Shown piece by piece: positions 53,423 through 62,593 of a stretch of DNA of 64,000 nucleotides. The DNA lies in the NCBI GenBank assembly GCA_035644475.1, contig DASQOL010000146.1, positions 15,420-79,419 on the forward strand, given 5' to 3'. How positions within the stretch are numbered: the first letter of the stretch is position 1; each line of letters opens with the position of its first letter. The notes below the pieces were generated by a model. It was not told the origin of the DNA. It did no database searches and worked only from the letters and a program-made list of their open reading frames with translations. The DNA comes from FEN-1219 sp035644475. Lineage in GTDB: Bacteria > Pseudomonadota > Gammaproteobacteria > Steroidobacterales > Rariloculaceae. The position numbers were made by a program, and so were the translations under genes.

Positions 53423-53556
53423 ATGCAAATGACGAGGATGAATTGGCTCGCCGCCGGTCTCGGCGCGATGCTCGCGCCGGCGCTCGGCCACGCACAGACT
53501 GCGGCTACCGGCGACACGGCCCGGTGCTACACGAGGAGCGGGGCTACAGCCTCTAG
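53423..53556 (+). pseudogene. amtB: Internally deleted ammonium transporter remnant
   Basis: ATG 53423 has a good ribosome site (GGGGAAGAAG). It reads a signal peptide ending GHAQTAATGDTA, like the start of AmtB (signal, then NTGDTA). Then, after a frame change, VLHEERGYSL-stop reads out to 53556, like the AmtB tail (HGERGYN-type). About 400 residues of channel, some 1.1 kb, would be missing. The reading frame through the join also changes. It could be a true deletion or an assembly collapse. Confidence 0.6.
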
Positions 53557-54917
53557 GCGGCTTCGGGGAGGCGGTCGAGCGGGAACTTCAGCACCACCTC
53601 GAGTCCGCCGTCCGGCCTGTTGAGCGCGCGGACGCTGCCGTGGTGCAGCTCGGTCACGCGTGCGGTGATCGCGAGCCCGATGCCTTGGCCGTCCTGCCTG
53701 TGGTCGCGACTCTGGTCGGTGCGGTAGAACGGCTCGAAGATCTTCGCGAGGTCCTCGGGCGCGACGCCCGGGCCGCGGTCGAGCACCCGCACGGCCGCCT
53801 CGCCCGCCTTCGCCTCGAGGCGCACCTCGATCAGCTGCGCCGGATCGGAGTAGATCAGCGCGTTGCGCACCACGTTCTCGACGGCGCTCTTCAGGCCGTC
53901 GGGGTCGCCGAGCAAGCTCACCTCGCCGCTCGTGGAGTACTCCACCTTCGTTTTCGGATGCTCGTAGCGTGCGTCGTCGACGACTTCGGCGACCAGCGTG
54001 TCGAGCCGCACGACGTCGCGGCGCGGCTCGGTGGCCGTCCGCAGCCGCGTAAGCGTCATGACTTGGCCCACGAGCGCGTCCAGCCGCTCCGCTTCGCGCT
54101 CGATGCGCTCGAGATCGGGCTGCGCGGCTTGGTTGGCGCGGCGCTGGGCGAGCGCCAGCGCCATGCGGATGCGCGCGAGCGGCGAGCGCAGCTCGTGCGA
54201 GACATCTCGTAGCAAGGTTTCCTTGTCGGTCACGAGCGCCTGGATCCGCTCGGCCATCTTGTCGAAGTCGCGGGCGAGCCTGCCGACCTCGTCCTTGCGC
54301 CGCGTGAACGGCTGCCCCACGCGCGCGTCGAGCGCGCCGGCGGCGAGCGCGAGGCTCGCCTTCTGGAGCCGCGCGATCGGCGAGGAGAGATAGCGGGCGA
54401 GCAGCAGCGCCATCAAGGCCGTCGCCAAGACTGCGATGCTGATGACGGCGAAGGGCGTGCCCGGCCACGTCAGCAGGCCCAAGAACGTGGACGGTGCCCG
54501 CGCGAACAGCAGCCGGTATTCCTCGTCGTTGGGTCCGATCAGCGTAGAGGTCAGCTGCATCGGCCGCAGGTTCGACGGCGGCGGCGACGATTGCGGGCGG
54601 AACGGCCGCGTCCTGAGCAGCTGGAAGAGCTCGCGCGGCATCGCGCGGCCGAGCAGCTCGTCGCCGCGCTCGTTCATGACATACAGAACGATGCCCGGGG
54701 CGATGCGCAGGTGATTGTTGAGCCAGATCTTGAGCCCGCGCTCGCCGCCGTGAGACAAGGCCGCGGCCGCCTCATCGGTGATCTTCGCGCGGCCTTCGAC
54801 GTTGAGGGCCTGATCGAACAGCTGGTTGGCCAGGCGGAAGCTCACGTACACGGTGCCTACGAGCGTCACGGTCATCGCGACCATGAACGACATGAAGATC
54901 TTCCAGAAGAGACCCAC
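53553..54917 (-). CDS. CpxA-like sensor histidine kinase
   Basis: 454 residues: two membrane segments (about 12-30 and 157-175) around a periplasmic domain of about 125 residues, HAMP (176-230), a HisKA domain with His241 in VSHELRSPLARIR, and an HATPase domain with NALIYS, DRGPGV and GQGIGLAI. Acts with the regulator next to it; by layout most like CpxA or RstB. Signal unknown. Its stop touches the amtB remnant. Confidence 0.92.
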   Translation of the reverse strand: MGLFWKIFMSFMVAMTVTLVGTVYVSFRLANQLFDQALNVEGRAKITDEAAAALSHGGERGLKIWLNNHLRIAPGIVLYVMNERGDELLGRAMPRELFQLLRTRPFRPQSSPPPSNLRPMQLTSTLIGPNDEEYRLLFARAPSTFLGLLTWPGTPFAVISIAVLATALMALLLARYLSSPIARLQKASLALAAGALDARVGQPFTRRKDEVGRLARDFDKMAERIQALVTDKETLLRDVSHELRSPLARIRMALALAQRRANQAAQPDLERIEREAERLDALVGQVMTLTRLRTATEPRRDVVRLDTLVAEVVDDARYEHPKTKVEYSTSGEVSLLGDPDGLKSAVENVVRNALIYSDPAQLIEVRLEAKAGEAAVRVLDRGPGVAPEDLAKIFEPFYRTDQSRDHRQDGQGIGLAITARVTELHHGSVRALNRPDGGLEVVLKFPLDRLPEAA

Positions 54918-54919
54918 GG

Positions 54920-55618
54920 CTATCCCCCCGGAGGCACGAGCACGTAGCCGCTGCCGCGGATGCTGCGGATCACGACGTCGTCCTGCTCTTCACCGCCCAC
55001 CTTCCGGCGCAGGTTGCTGATGTGCGTGTCGAGGCTCCGGTCGTCGGGCAGCAGCTGCCGCCCGAGCGCCGTGCGCGTCAGCGACTCGCGCGACACGACC
55101 TCGCCGGGTGCGCGCATCAGGGTCACGAGGATCACGAACTCCGCGTTCGTGAGCTTGAGCGGCTCGTCGGCGAGCCACGCTTCGCGGCGCGGCAGGTTTG
55201 CGCGCAACTTGCCGACGGTGATCTCGGCCACTTCGTCCGTCGCCGGCTCGGTGGTTCGGCGCAGGATCGCCTTCACGCGCGCCAGCAACTCGCGCGGGTT
55301 GAACGGCTTCGACAGGTAGTCGTCGGCGCCGAGGTCGAGGCCCACGATTCGATCGACGTCGTCGCCGCGCGCCGTGAGCATGAGCACGGGCGTGCGCGAG
55401 CCCGACTCCCGCAGCTGTTTGAGCACGTCGAATCCTGAGAGTCCGGGCAGCATGACGTCCAATACGATGAGGTCGTAGTTCTCGCGCTGGGCGCTCCGCA
55501 AGCCCTGAACGCCGGTGGCGACCGTGGTCAGCTCGATGCCTTCCGGCGCGAGGTACTCGACGAGCATCTCCGCGAGACGCTGGTCGTCGTCGATGATCAA
55601 CAGCCGATGCTCTGCCAC
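54920..55618 (-). CDS. OmpR/CpxR-family response regulator
   Basis: 232 residues. The receiver has the acidic pair Asp11-Asp12 or so, phosphoacceptor Asp54 (VLDVMLPG) and KPFNPRELLAR with the conserved lysine. The winged-helix domain has REAWLADEPLKLTNAEF (noted as LKLTNAEFVIL) and ISNLRRKVGG. ATG 55618. Two bases before the kinase gene, so they are coupled. Confidence 0.94.
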   Translation of the reverse strand: MAEHRLLIIDDDQRLAEMLVEYLAPEGIELTTVATGVQGLRSAQRENYDLIVLDVMLPGLSGFDVLKQLRESGSRTPVLMLTARGDDVDRIVGLDLGADDYLSKPFNPRELLARVKAILRRTTEPATDEVAEITVGKLRANLPRREAWLADEPLKLTNAEFVILVTLMRAPGEVVSRESLTRTALGRQLLPDDRSLDTHISNLRRKVGGEEQDDVVIRSIRGSGYVLVPPGG

Positions 55619-55751
55619 GTCCTGCCCCTCGCGCCTCGGAAAAGTGCCACAAAAGCTCGGCGAGCCAAAGTGTTGCGCCGATACCCTGACAAATATTGAG
55701 ACTAACCGCCGAGATCAGCCGGTCGAGAGTAACCGCATAAGCCCGCCGCGG

Positions 55752-56855
55752 CTATGACCACAGACCGAGCTGGCCGCCCGGCGCCGCCGGCCTTCGAAAC
55801 AGGCTCGTGTTCAAGCTCGTCTCCCGGTCGAGACCGTGCGTGCGCCGCGCCCGCTCGAAGCGCGCCCGCAGCAGCTGCGCGAATGGTCCCGCGCCCCGCT
55901 GGCGGTTGTGAAAGGTCGAGTCGTAGAGCGCGCCGCCGTGCATCTGCCGGATCAGGCTCAAGACGTGCTCCGCGCGGTCCGGATAGTGCTCGCGGAGCCA
56001 CTCCTCGAACAACGCCTTGACCTCGTGCGGCAGCCGGAGGAGCACGTAGCCCGCGGAGCGCGCTCCGCACTCGGCGGCCCGCTCGAGGATCGCCTCGAGC
56101 TCGTGATCGTTGAGAGCGGGGATCATGGGGGCGGCCATGACGCCCGTCGGTACGCCGTGCGCCGACAGCTCGCGGAGCACGTGCAGTCTCTCCTTCGGGC
56201 CGGCGGTCCGCGGCTCGAGGCGCCGCTTGAGCTCGTCGTCGAGCGTGGTCACGCTGACATAGACCGCGGCAAGCCCGTGGGCGGCGAGCTTCTCGAGCAA
56301 GTCGAGGTCGCGGAGCACGGCGCCGCTTTTCGTCACGATCGTGAGCGGATGCCTGAGCTCGAGCAGCAGCTCGAGGATGCCGCGCGTTAGCCCAAGCCTG
56401 CGCTCCACCGGCTGATACGGATCCGTGTTCGTGCCGAGCGCGATCGGGCTCACCAAGTAGTCGGGCCGCGCGAGCTCGGCTGCGAGAAGCTCGACAGCGT
56501 TCGGCTTGTAGTAGATCTGCGTCTCGAAGTCGCGCCCCGGCGAAAGATCGAGATAGGCGTGCGTCGTTCGCGCGTAGCAGTAGACGCAGCCGTGCTCGCA
56601 GCCGCGGTACGGATTGATCGATTGGCTGAACGGGAGGTCGGGCGACGCGTTGCGCGCGATGATCGTGCGCGCGTTGTCGACGTGCAGCTCGGTGCGCGGC
56701 GCGGCGGGCGCCTCGCCGTCGAGCGCGTCGGTGCACGCCGTCTCGGCGTCGAGCTCGGTTGTGTGGCGCGCGAACCGTCCCTCGCGATTCGACAGCGCGC
56801 CGCGACCTTTGGTCTTGATCGGTTGCCTCGTGGGTGTGACGCGCCGCACGCTCAT
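55752..56855 (-). CDS. PA0069-type radical SAM protein
   Basis: 367 residues. The [4Fe-4S] cluster motif is CEHGCVYCYAR (Cys86, Cys90, Cys93), with NPYRGC just before it, as in the SplB-like/PA0069 family. ALGTNTDPYQPVERRLGLTR (noted as GTNTDPYQPVE) and the C-terminal GLDRETSLNTSLF are also typical. Function is unknown; relation to spore photoproduct lyase is structural. Alone on its strand. Confidence 0.88.
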   Translation of the reverse strand: MSVRRVTPTRQPIKTKGRGALSNREGRFARHTTELDAETACTDALDGEAPAAPRTELHVDNARTIIARNASPDLPFSQSINPYRGCEHGCVYCYARTTHAYLDLSPGRDFETQIYYKPNAVELLAAELARPDYLVSPIALGTNTDPYQPVERRLGLTRGILELLLELRHPLTIVTKSGAVLRDLDLLEKLAAHGLAAVYVSVTTLDDELKRRLEPRTAGPKERLHVLRELSAHGVPTGVMAAPMIPALNDHELEAILERAAECGARSAGYVLLRLPHEVKALFEEWLREHYPDRAEHVLSLIRQMHGGALYDSTFHNRQRGAGPFAQLLRARFERARRTHGLDRETSLNTSLFRRPAAPGGQLGLWS

Positions 56856-56962
56856 AGCTTGACATAAACGGCGCGCGCGATGGGCGCCCCGTCAACGCGC
56901 TGGCGCTCGCGCCGTTGTGTATCTCGAACTCAACGAATCATGGTCCGGGAGGCCAAACGAAC

Positions 56963-57325
56963 ATGAAACGGGATGCGCTTCTGATCAGCCTCGCCTTATT
57001 GGTTTCCACGACGCAGGTTTGGGCCGACGCCTCGGACCGCACCGACGGCCGCGGCGACCGCATCGAGCGTCGCCTCGACAATCGCGGCGACCGTATCGAC
57101 AACCACCTCGACCGCCGCGGCGACCGCGCCGACCGGCGCTTCGACCGCGCGTCGGATCGCGCCGCGGCAACGGGCCACGACGTCGCGGCCGCCCGCCTCG
57201 ACGCGCGCGGCGATCGCATCGACTCGCGGCTCGACCGCCGCGGTGATCGCATCGACAACCACCTCGACCGTCGCGGCCGGGAGATCGACCGGCGGATGGA
57301 TCGACGGGCCACGCGTCGCGGCTGA
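56963..57325 (+). CDS. Exported protein of 11-residue RGDRIDxxLDR repeats
   Basis: 120 residues. A signal peptide (LLISLALLVSTTQVWA) is followed by about eight units of 11 residues of the form RGDRIDNHLDR. The charged, helical pattern suggests a long alpha-helix with a repeating salt-bridge surface. At DNA level the unit is 33 bp. One unit (near ASDRAAATGHDV) has drifted. GGGAGG lies about 14 bases upstream of ATG 56963. Function unknown; codon use is regular, so it is not a repeat artefact. Confidence 0.75.
   Translation: MKRDALLISLALLVSTTQVWADASDRTDGRGDRIERRLDNRGDRIDNHLDRRGDRADRRFDRASDRAAATGHDVAAARLDARGDRIDSRLDRRGDRIDNHLDRRGREIDRRMDRRATRRG
57044..57310. repeat. 33-bp coding tandem repeats
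   Basis: About eight imperfect 33-bp units run through the gene at 56963, each encoding RGDRI plus six residues. Some pairs are nearly identical (those encoding RGDRIDNHLDR), which suggests recent duplication. Confidence 0.75.
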
Positions 57326-57384
57326 CCGCTGCGCGCTAGCAGCACCGGCCGCGTGGGCCAAGCGCCCCGCTGCCGGTTCCTTTT

Positions 57385-59361
57385 TCAGCCGGCGCGACGG
57401 CGGCGTCGCGCACCCGCAGCCGCGGCGAGCGCGAGCAACGCCAACCATGACAGCGTGCCACCGCCGCCGGAAGAGGGCGGCGCGCTCACGCTGACGGCGA
57501 TCGCCAAGTTGTTGTCGGCCGGATTGCTGTCGGAGTCCCCGGACGACGCGGTTACCGACACCTGCTGCGCGCCCGCGGCGACGCCGGTGAGTGTGAGCGT
57601 GAGCACGATGCGGCCGCGCGGCGAGAGTGCTTGCGGCGCACACGTCACCAATTGCCCTGCGATCGTACACGCCCCGCCCGCGAGCGTGGCCTGGTCGGCC
57701 CGGAGGCCTGAGCTCAGCGTCGCGACGAGCGCGACGCCGGTGGCGGCGAAGTCGCCGTGGTTCTCGACGTTCGCGACGACCGTGAGCTGCGCGTTGGCTT
57801 GCCCGCTGGCCGGGTCCGCGGAGAGCGCGACGTCGACGATCGGCAGCACGCTGACGACGTCGGCGAGCGAGTCGTTGGCGTTCGCGCGGTCGTCGGGCGA
57901 AGTCGCCGCCGCGCTCACCGTGTAGTCGCCGGGTGTGTCCGCCCGCAGCGGCACGGTGATTTGCCGCCCGGCGCCGCCCGCGACCTCGCCCAAGTCGCAA
58001 TCGATGCGTTGGCCACGCGCCGTGCAGCCCTGCGGCGCGGCGCCTACACCCAGGCCATCGGCGAGCTCAACGGTGAGCCGGCTGGCCGTAGCCGGCTCCG
58101 AGCCAAGATTGGCCACGGCGAGGACGTAATCGAAAGGCGCGCCCGCGGGAACGTGTTGCCGCGGCTGCGGCGTAGTCAGCTCGAGGTCGGGTCTGACGAT
58201 CGGCGTAAGGCACGCCGCCGTCGCGATCTTCGTCCGCATCTGCGCCAGGCTGCAGTCCGAGAACCTGTCCGAGCCGTTGATGGTCGGCGCCATCAGGAAG
58301 GTGGAGGGCGTGGTCTCGCACACGGATCCCGCCTGCGCGTCGTGCGGCGCACCGAACGTGTGACCGATCTCGTGCGCGGCGATGAGGCTGTCCATGGTCG
58401 GCCCACGCCGCGCTTCGCTCAGGCCGGAGGCAAAGCTCCGATGCAGAGCGTCGGACGGGCTGCGTTTTCCGCAGACGCCGCCCATGAACGCGATTCCGGC
58501 GGTCGTACCGTCGAGGTTTCTGCCGGTGAACAGGTGCGTGAGGCCGAGCGCGTCCTGCTCGGGCGTCGCGCCGCGGTGCGCGGCGACCTCGTCCAGCAAG
58601 CCGTTGGCGCTCGTCTTCGTGAATGGGTCCGAGTCGTCGGTGAACACGTCGACCCTGGCCGCCGTGATCTGCACGCCCACCTGCTCGCTGAATATGCCGT
58701 CGACGTTGTTGATTCGGGTGAGCAGCGCGCTCGACGCGGCCGGCCCGAAGTTGGTGCTGAACTCGAAGTCCGCGATCACGCCGATGTCGAGATTGCGGGC
58801 CGCGCTTTGCTGCGCGAGCGGCTCGAGCTCGGCCGCCAGCATCGCGAGCGCCGTGCCCGCGTCCATGCGAGGCTCTCCCGTGGCGCAGGTCACGGCGCCC
58901 GGGTCGAGATAGACGTCCGCGAGTCGGTAGATCGTGGGCTGCGACCGCCCGCCGGAGTCCACCGCGCTGTCGTCCGCGCGCTCGAGCGCGTAGATCTCGG
59001 AGCCGTCGGCGATCAGTCCGGCCGGACCGGCCGGCGTCAGCACGATCCGCGCCCACGAGTTCTCGTGCCCGGCGACCTTGCCGCGAAAAGCGGCAACGCC
59101 CGCTGCGCGCCCGAGACGGGTGACGAACGGCTCGAGGCGGGCGTTCGGCTCGAGCACCACGACGAACTCGCGGCCGAGCGCAACGAAGCTCAGATCGACG
59201 ATTCCGGGGGTCGTGGCCTTGGCCGCCGCTGCGCCGACGCGCGCTTCCACGGCATAGTCTCGTATCGGTTCGGAGTATTGGACGGCGACACCGTCGGCCG
59301 CCGCGACGATCCCCGGGGCGGCACACCACAATACGGCAAGCGACGGTGCAAGTCTCGCCAT
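57385..59361 (-). CDS. Secreted M12B-like metalloprotease with DUF11 repeats and GlyGly-CTERM
   Basis: 658 residues. Signal peptide, propeptide-like region, then a metzincin domain with HEIGHTFGAPHD (329-340; three zinc His and the catalytic Glu). Two DUF11-like beta domains follow (about 390-620). The end is SSGGGGTLSWLALLALAAAAG plus RRRRR (noted as SSGGGG, a membrane helix, and RRRRR), the GlyGly-CTERM signal cut by rhombosortase and linked to type II secretion. The gspA/gspB genes earlier in the window fit that route. The rhombosortase gene is not in the window. Confidence 0.88.
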   Translation of the reverse strand: MARLAPSLAVLWCAAPGIVAAADGVAVQYSEPIRDYAVEARVGAAAAKATTPGIVDLSFVALGREFVVVLEPNARLEPFVTRLGRAAGVAAFRGKVAGHENSWARIVLTPAGPAGLIADGSEIYALERADDSAVDSGGRSQPTIYRLADVYLDPGAVTCATGEPRMDAGTALAMLAAELEPLAQQSAARNLDIGVIADFEFSTNFGPAASSALLTRINNVDGIFSEQVGVQITAARVDVFTDDSDPFTKTSANGLLDEVAAHRGATPEQDALGLTHLFTGRNLDGTTAGIAFMGGVCGKRSPSDALHRSFASGLSEARRGPTMDSLIAAHEIGHTFGAPHDAQAGSVCETTPSTFLMAPTINGSDRFSDCSLAQMRTKIATAACLTPIVRPDLELTTPQPRQHVPAGAPFDYVLAVANLGSEPATASRLTVELADGLGVGAAPQGCTARGQRIDCDLGEVAGGAGRQITVPLRADTPGDYTVSAAATSPDDRANANDSLADVVSVLPIVDVALSADPASGQANAQLTVVANVENHGDFAATGVALVATLSSGLRADQATLAGGACTIAGQLVTCAPQALSPRGRIVLTLTLTGVAAGAQQVSVTASSGDSDSNPADNNLAIAVSVSAPPSSGGGGTLSWLALLALAAAAGARRRRRAG

Positions 59362-59455
59362 CAGGCCAGCTCAGGGTCCCCCGTGAGTTAGCTAGAACGT
59401 GAACGCAAGCGTACCCGTCGGCCGCGAGCCAGTCGAGCCTCGCGACGACAGCGGC

Positions 59456-60811
59456 TCACTCGCTGTCGTCGGCGCTCCGCTCGGCGGCATCCTTGGAGAC
59501 GTAGTAGCGGAACAGGTGAGTGAACCGGACGTTGTCGGTGGCCACGGGCTCGCCGCCGACCAAACGGGGCCGGAAGTGGGTCTCGCGGAGTCGACGCGTG
59601 AACCGGTTCTCGATCGGCGACGGCGGACCCTCGCGGCCGGCGATCGACACGTTGTACGGGCGGCCGTCGGCCGAGAGGTCGAAGTGGGCCTCGAGTTGCG
59701 CCCACGAGTACGGCCGCCGCGAGCGTTCGCCGCGGTCGACGGCGTCGAGCGGTGCGATGAAGTCGAGCAGCACCGGCTTCGCGAAAAAATCGCCCACGTC
59801 GACGTCCGGCTTCGCGGCGAACGCGTCCCACGCCTGCTTGTAATAGGCGCGCGCGCCCTCGACGTCGTCCGTGACGGTGGCCCAGTCGCCGAGCGCGGCG
59901 AGCGACAAGCCGCGCTCGACCGGATCCGCGTCCTGGTTCTGCTCGAGGATTGCTTTGAGCCGGGTGCGCGCCTCGTCCGTCTCGCCCTGGGTCGTGAGCA
60001 AGTCGATCTTCGCGAGCTGGCGCAGCGGGCTCATGAGCTGCGGGTCGTTCGGCGCGAGCTGCGCCTCCTGCGACTTCAGGACCTCCGCGTACTGCTCCCT
60101 CGCGCTGTCGGTGAGCCGCGAGCGCTGATAGTAGTCGGCGAGCTGATAGCGGAATGGAAAGACGCGCGGATCGTTGGCGCCGAAGCGCTTCACCGCGTTG
60201 TCCAGCCGCGCGAGCTGCATGCGCCGCGCTTCGCCGGTGTCGCCGAGGCCGAGGTACGCGGTGGTGATGTCGTCGATCACGCCCGATTGCTCGACGTTGA
60301 ATAGCCCGAGGTTGCGTTGGCTGATGTGCTGCGCCTCCTCGAGAACCGTGATCGCCTCGGGGTAGCGTGCCCCTTTGATGTAGGCGCGGCCGAGCCCGCG
60401 ATAGGGCTCGACGAGGGAGATGGAGAACTCGCCTTCGGCTTGCTCGACGATCTCGATCGCCTTCAAGAAATTGCTCTCGGCCGGGTCGAGGCGCGCGAGC
60501 TCCGCCTGGATCCGCGCGAGCGCGGTGAGATCTTTCGCGTAGTCGGCGTCGCGTTGGGTCTCGTCCTGCCTCGCGACCACTGTCTGCGCCGGATTCAAGG
60601 CGGCGTCGAAATCCCTGATCCCCATGAGCGTGTCGCGGGCGCGGCGCAGCGAGTCGAGCCGTCCGCCGCTGTCCTCGGAGAAAATCGCGCCGGTCGGCGG
60701 AGCGGGCGGCTGCGCGGAGCCCGTCGCGGCACAGAGCGTCGCCACGAGCGCTGCCGCGAACACGATGGTCGCGACGCTAGTCCGCGGATTTCCCGGTTTC
60801 TGCGAGCGCAT
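59456..60811 (-). CDS. Exported TPR protein, second of a pair
   Basis: 451 residues from ATG 60811, which gives a signal peptide (SVATIVFAAALVATLCAATGSA). The open frame to 60874 is not needed. TPR-like helices follow from about 50 to 330 (for example FLKAIEIVEQAEGEFSISLVE, noted as FLKAIEIVEQAE). The C-terminal 90 residues (YSWAQLEAHFDLSADGRPYN, noted as AHFDLSADGRPYNVSI) resemble the TonB-C fold that ends in THFRPRLVGGEPV. It is 35 bases inside the preceding gene, so coupled. Not a known family. Confidence 0.7.
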   Translation of the reverse strand: MRSQKPGNPRTSVATIVFAAALVATLCAATGSAQPPAPPTGAIFSEDSGGRLDSLRRARDTLMGIRDFDAALNPAQTVVARQDETQRDADYAKDLTALARIQAELARLDPAESNFLKAIEIVEQAEGEFSISLVEPYRGLGRAYIKGARYPEAITVLEEAQHISQRNLGLFNVEQSGVIDDITTAYLGLGDTGEARRMQLARLDNAVKRFGANDPRVFPFRYQLADYYQRSRLTDSAREQYAEVLKSQEAQLAPNDPQLMSPLRQLAKIDLLTTQGETDEARTRLKAILEQNQDADPVERGLSLAALGDWATVTDDVEGARAYYKQAWDAFAAKPDVDVGDFFAKPVLLDFIAPLDAVDRGERSRRPYSWAQLEAHFDLSADGRPYNVSIAGREGPPSPIENRFTRRLRETHFRPRLVGGEPVATDNVRFTHLFRYYVSKDAAERSADDSE

Positions 60812-62225
60812 CCGGCGAGTACCGATAGTTGAATTGCAACGCGAGACCCATCGCCGGCGCGAGCTCGCCGTCAACGATTTGAGGCCTGAAGCGCGACCGT
60901 CTTACGTGCCGAAGCACGGCTTCGTCCTTCAAGCCCGGCGGTTCCGATTCGACGATGGTGACGTTCGAGCTGTGGCCCGCCGAGTCGAGGTCGAAGCGCA
61001 CGAGCACGTGCCCCATCGGCGCTTGGGGATCCTGGCTCAAGCCCCGCTGGCTGATCGGCTCGCGCAGCACGTAGATCGGCCCTTTGAACCAGGAGGTCCG
61101 GAGGTCGGCGCCGTTCGGCATCTCGCCGAGCAGCTGCCACGCGCGTCGATACTCGGCGCCGTTGTAGTCGACCTTGCTGAACGCTGTGTCCCAGTCGCCG
61201 AGGTCGCGCAGCACCTCGGCGATCGCGAGCGGGTCGCGCTGCGGTTGGGCGAGCAGCAGCGTCAGCGCGTCGTTCAGCGAGCTTGCGCCCTGACCATCGG
61301 GTATCCGTTGAACGCGGAAGCTGTTGCCGATGGCCGTCAGCGGATGCACCAGGCGGACGTCCGCTTTCCCGTAGCTGTCGCGAATCGTGCGCACCGCCCG
61401 CATGTATTGGTCGCGCTCCTCTTGATAGCGGCTGCTCTCGCCCAACCACGCCGCGTACTTATAGATCGCCGCGATCGCCTCCGGCGACTCCGGCGCCCGG
61501 TTGCGCTCGACGAGGTGCAGCGCCTCGAGCTGCTGCTGATCGGCCTGAGCCGGTTGATTCATGCTGATGAGCGACTCGGTCATGCGGTCGATCAACGGGA
61601 TCTGTTCCTCGTTCAACAGCCCGTAAGCGCGCCGGTTGATCGTTCGCGCCTCGCCGTACGCCGACACCGCCTTCAGATCGTTGCCCGAGTCGTGATAGTT
61701 GTCGCCGAGCCCGGTGAGCGGCGTGATCACGAGCGGGGAGAACGGCCCTTCGACTGCGCGGTAGATGTCGATCGCCGCGAGGAAGCTTTTTTCGGCGGCC
61801 TCGGGCTCCTTGGCGCGGCGCTGAGCGTCGCCAAGCTCCGCGTATGCCTTGCCTGTCTCCACGTTGTTTTTGCCGAATTCCTGCTGGGTGAGCTTCAACA
61901 TCTGCTCGCCGACCGGCAGCGCGTCCTTGAATTTCTGATCGGTTACGAGCCGCGAGAATTCGAGATTCGCTTCGATTCGGCTCACGAGAGCTTCGCGGCC
62001 GAGCACCGACTGCGCTTCGTTCGACGAAGACTCTGTGGATGCTTGGTTCGACGCGGCGTCGCTCGGCGTCTCGTTGCCGGCGGGGGGAGCTTGCGCGGCG
62101 GCGCGCGCGGCGGGGAGGCACATGCCAAGGGCGCAGAGAGCGATGACGCACGGCAGTTGGCGGTGCATGCGCCTGTCGAAAAAGACGCGCTGAATACTTC
62201 CCCAGAACGGAGCCATCGAGGTCAT
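60777..62225 (-). CDS. Exported TPR protein with a TonB-like C-terminal domain
   Basis: 482 residues. ATG 62225 has GAGG six bases upstream; the signal peptide starts late (CVIALCALGMCLPAARAAAQA), so ATG 62168 is an alternative. TPR units run from about 85 to 330. The C-terminal region (MGHVLVRFDLDSAGHSSNVTI, noted as VLVRFDLDSAGHSSN, and SRFRPQIVDGELAPA) is a TonB-C-like domain. The pair shares the whole layout (TPR plus TonB-like end), so it arose by duplication. Substrate or partner unknown. Confidence 0.72.
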   Translation of the reverse strand: MTSMAPFWGSIQRVFFDRRMHRQLPCVIALCALGMCLPAARAAAQAPPAGNETPSDAASNQASTESSSNEAQSVLGREALVSRIEANLEFSRLVTDQKFKDALPVGEQMLKLTQQEFGKNNVETGKAYAELGDAQRRAKEPEAAEKSFLAAIDIYRAVEGPFSPLVITPLTGLGDNYHDSGNDLKAVSAYGEARTINRRAYGLLNEEQIPLIDRMTESLISMNQPAQADQQQLEALHLVERNRAPESPEAIAAIYKYAAWLGESSRYQEERDQYMRAVRTIRDSYGKADVRLVHPLTAIGNSFRVQRIPDGQGASSLNDALTLLLAQPQRDPLAIAEVLRDLGDWDTAFSKVDYNGAEYRRAWQLLGEMPNGADLRTSWFKGPIYVLREPISQRGLSQDPQAPMGHVLVRFDLDSAGHSSNVTIVESEPPGLKDEAVLRHVRRSRFRPQIVDGELAPAMGLALQFNYRYSPDALAETGKSAD

Positions 62226-62593
62226 TCTATCCTCAAACCCGCCCAGATAGCCTCGGCTCGCGACGGCTGCGGAGGTCCTGCGAGATTACCCGGAAGTCGA
62301 GGGACGGGCGGTCGTCGGTGAGTCCCGGCGCCGCCGCCGAACGTTCACGATTTGCGCGTGTCTCGCGGCGTCCCTTGAGTCTATAATGATGTGTTCCTTA
62401 GGGGGTGTAGGCTGATGGTTTGCGCTTTGTGTGGTCGTCGTCGCGTCTCCGCAGAAATCGCCGCAACGTGGCGCGCACGCACCTCGCGCGTGCAGCAGTG
62501 CCAAGCCCGCCGCTGCTGAACGTTGCCCGCCCCCGCCGGTCACAACCCACTGACGCTCGATAGCAGAGCGACTCTCCCGGGCAAAGCCGCCTG
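62226..62593. other. Intergenic region with promoter and hairpin
   Basis: A 368-base gap between divergent genes. It has a perfect TATAAT at 62382 reading right, with no good -35, and a small hairpin CGCTC (62554-62558) / GAGCG (62566-62570) in what would be a 200-base 5' UTR of the flavoprotein. The UTR could be regulatory, but it fits no riboswitch I recognise. Confidence 0.45.
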
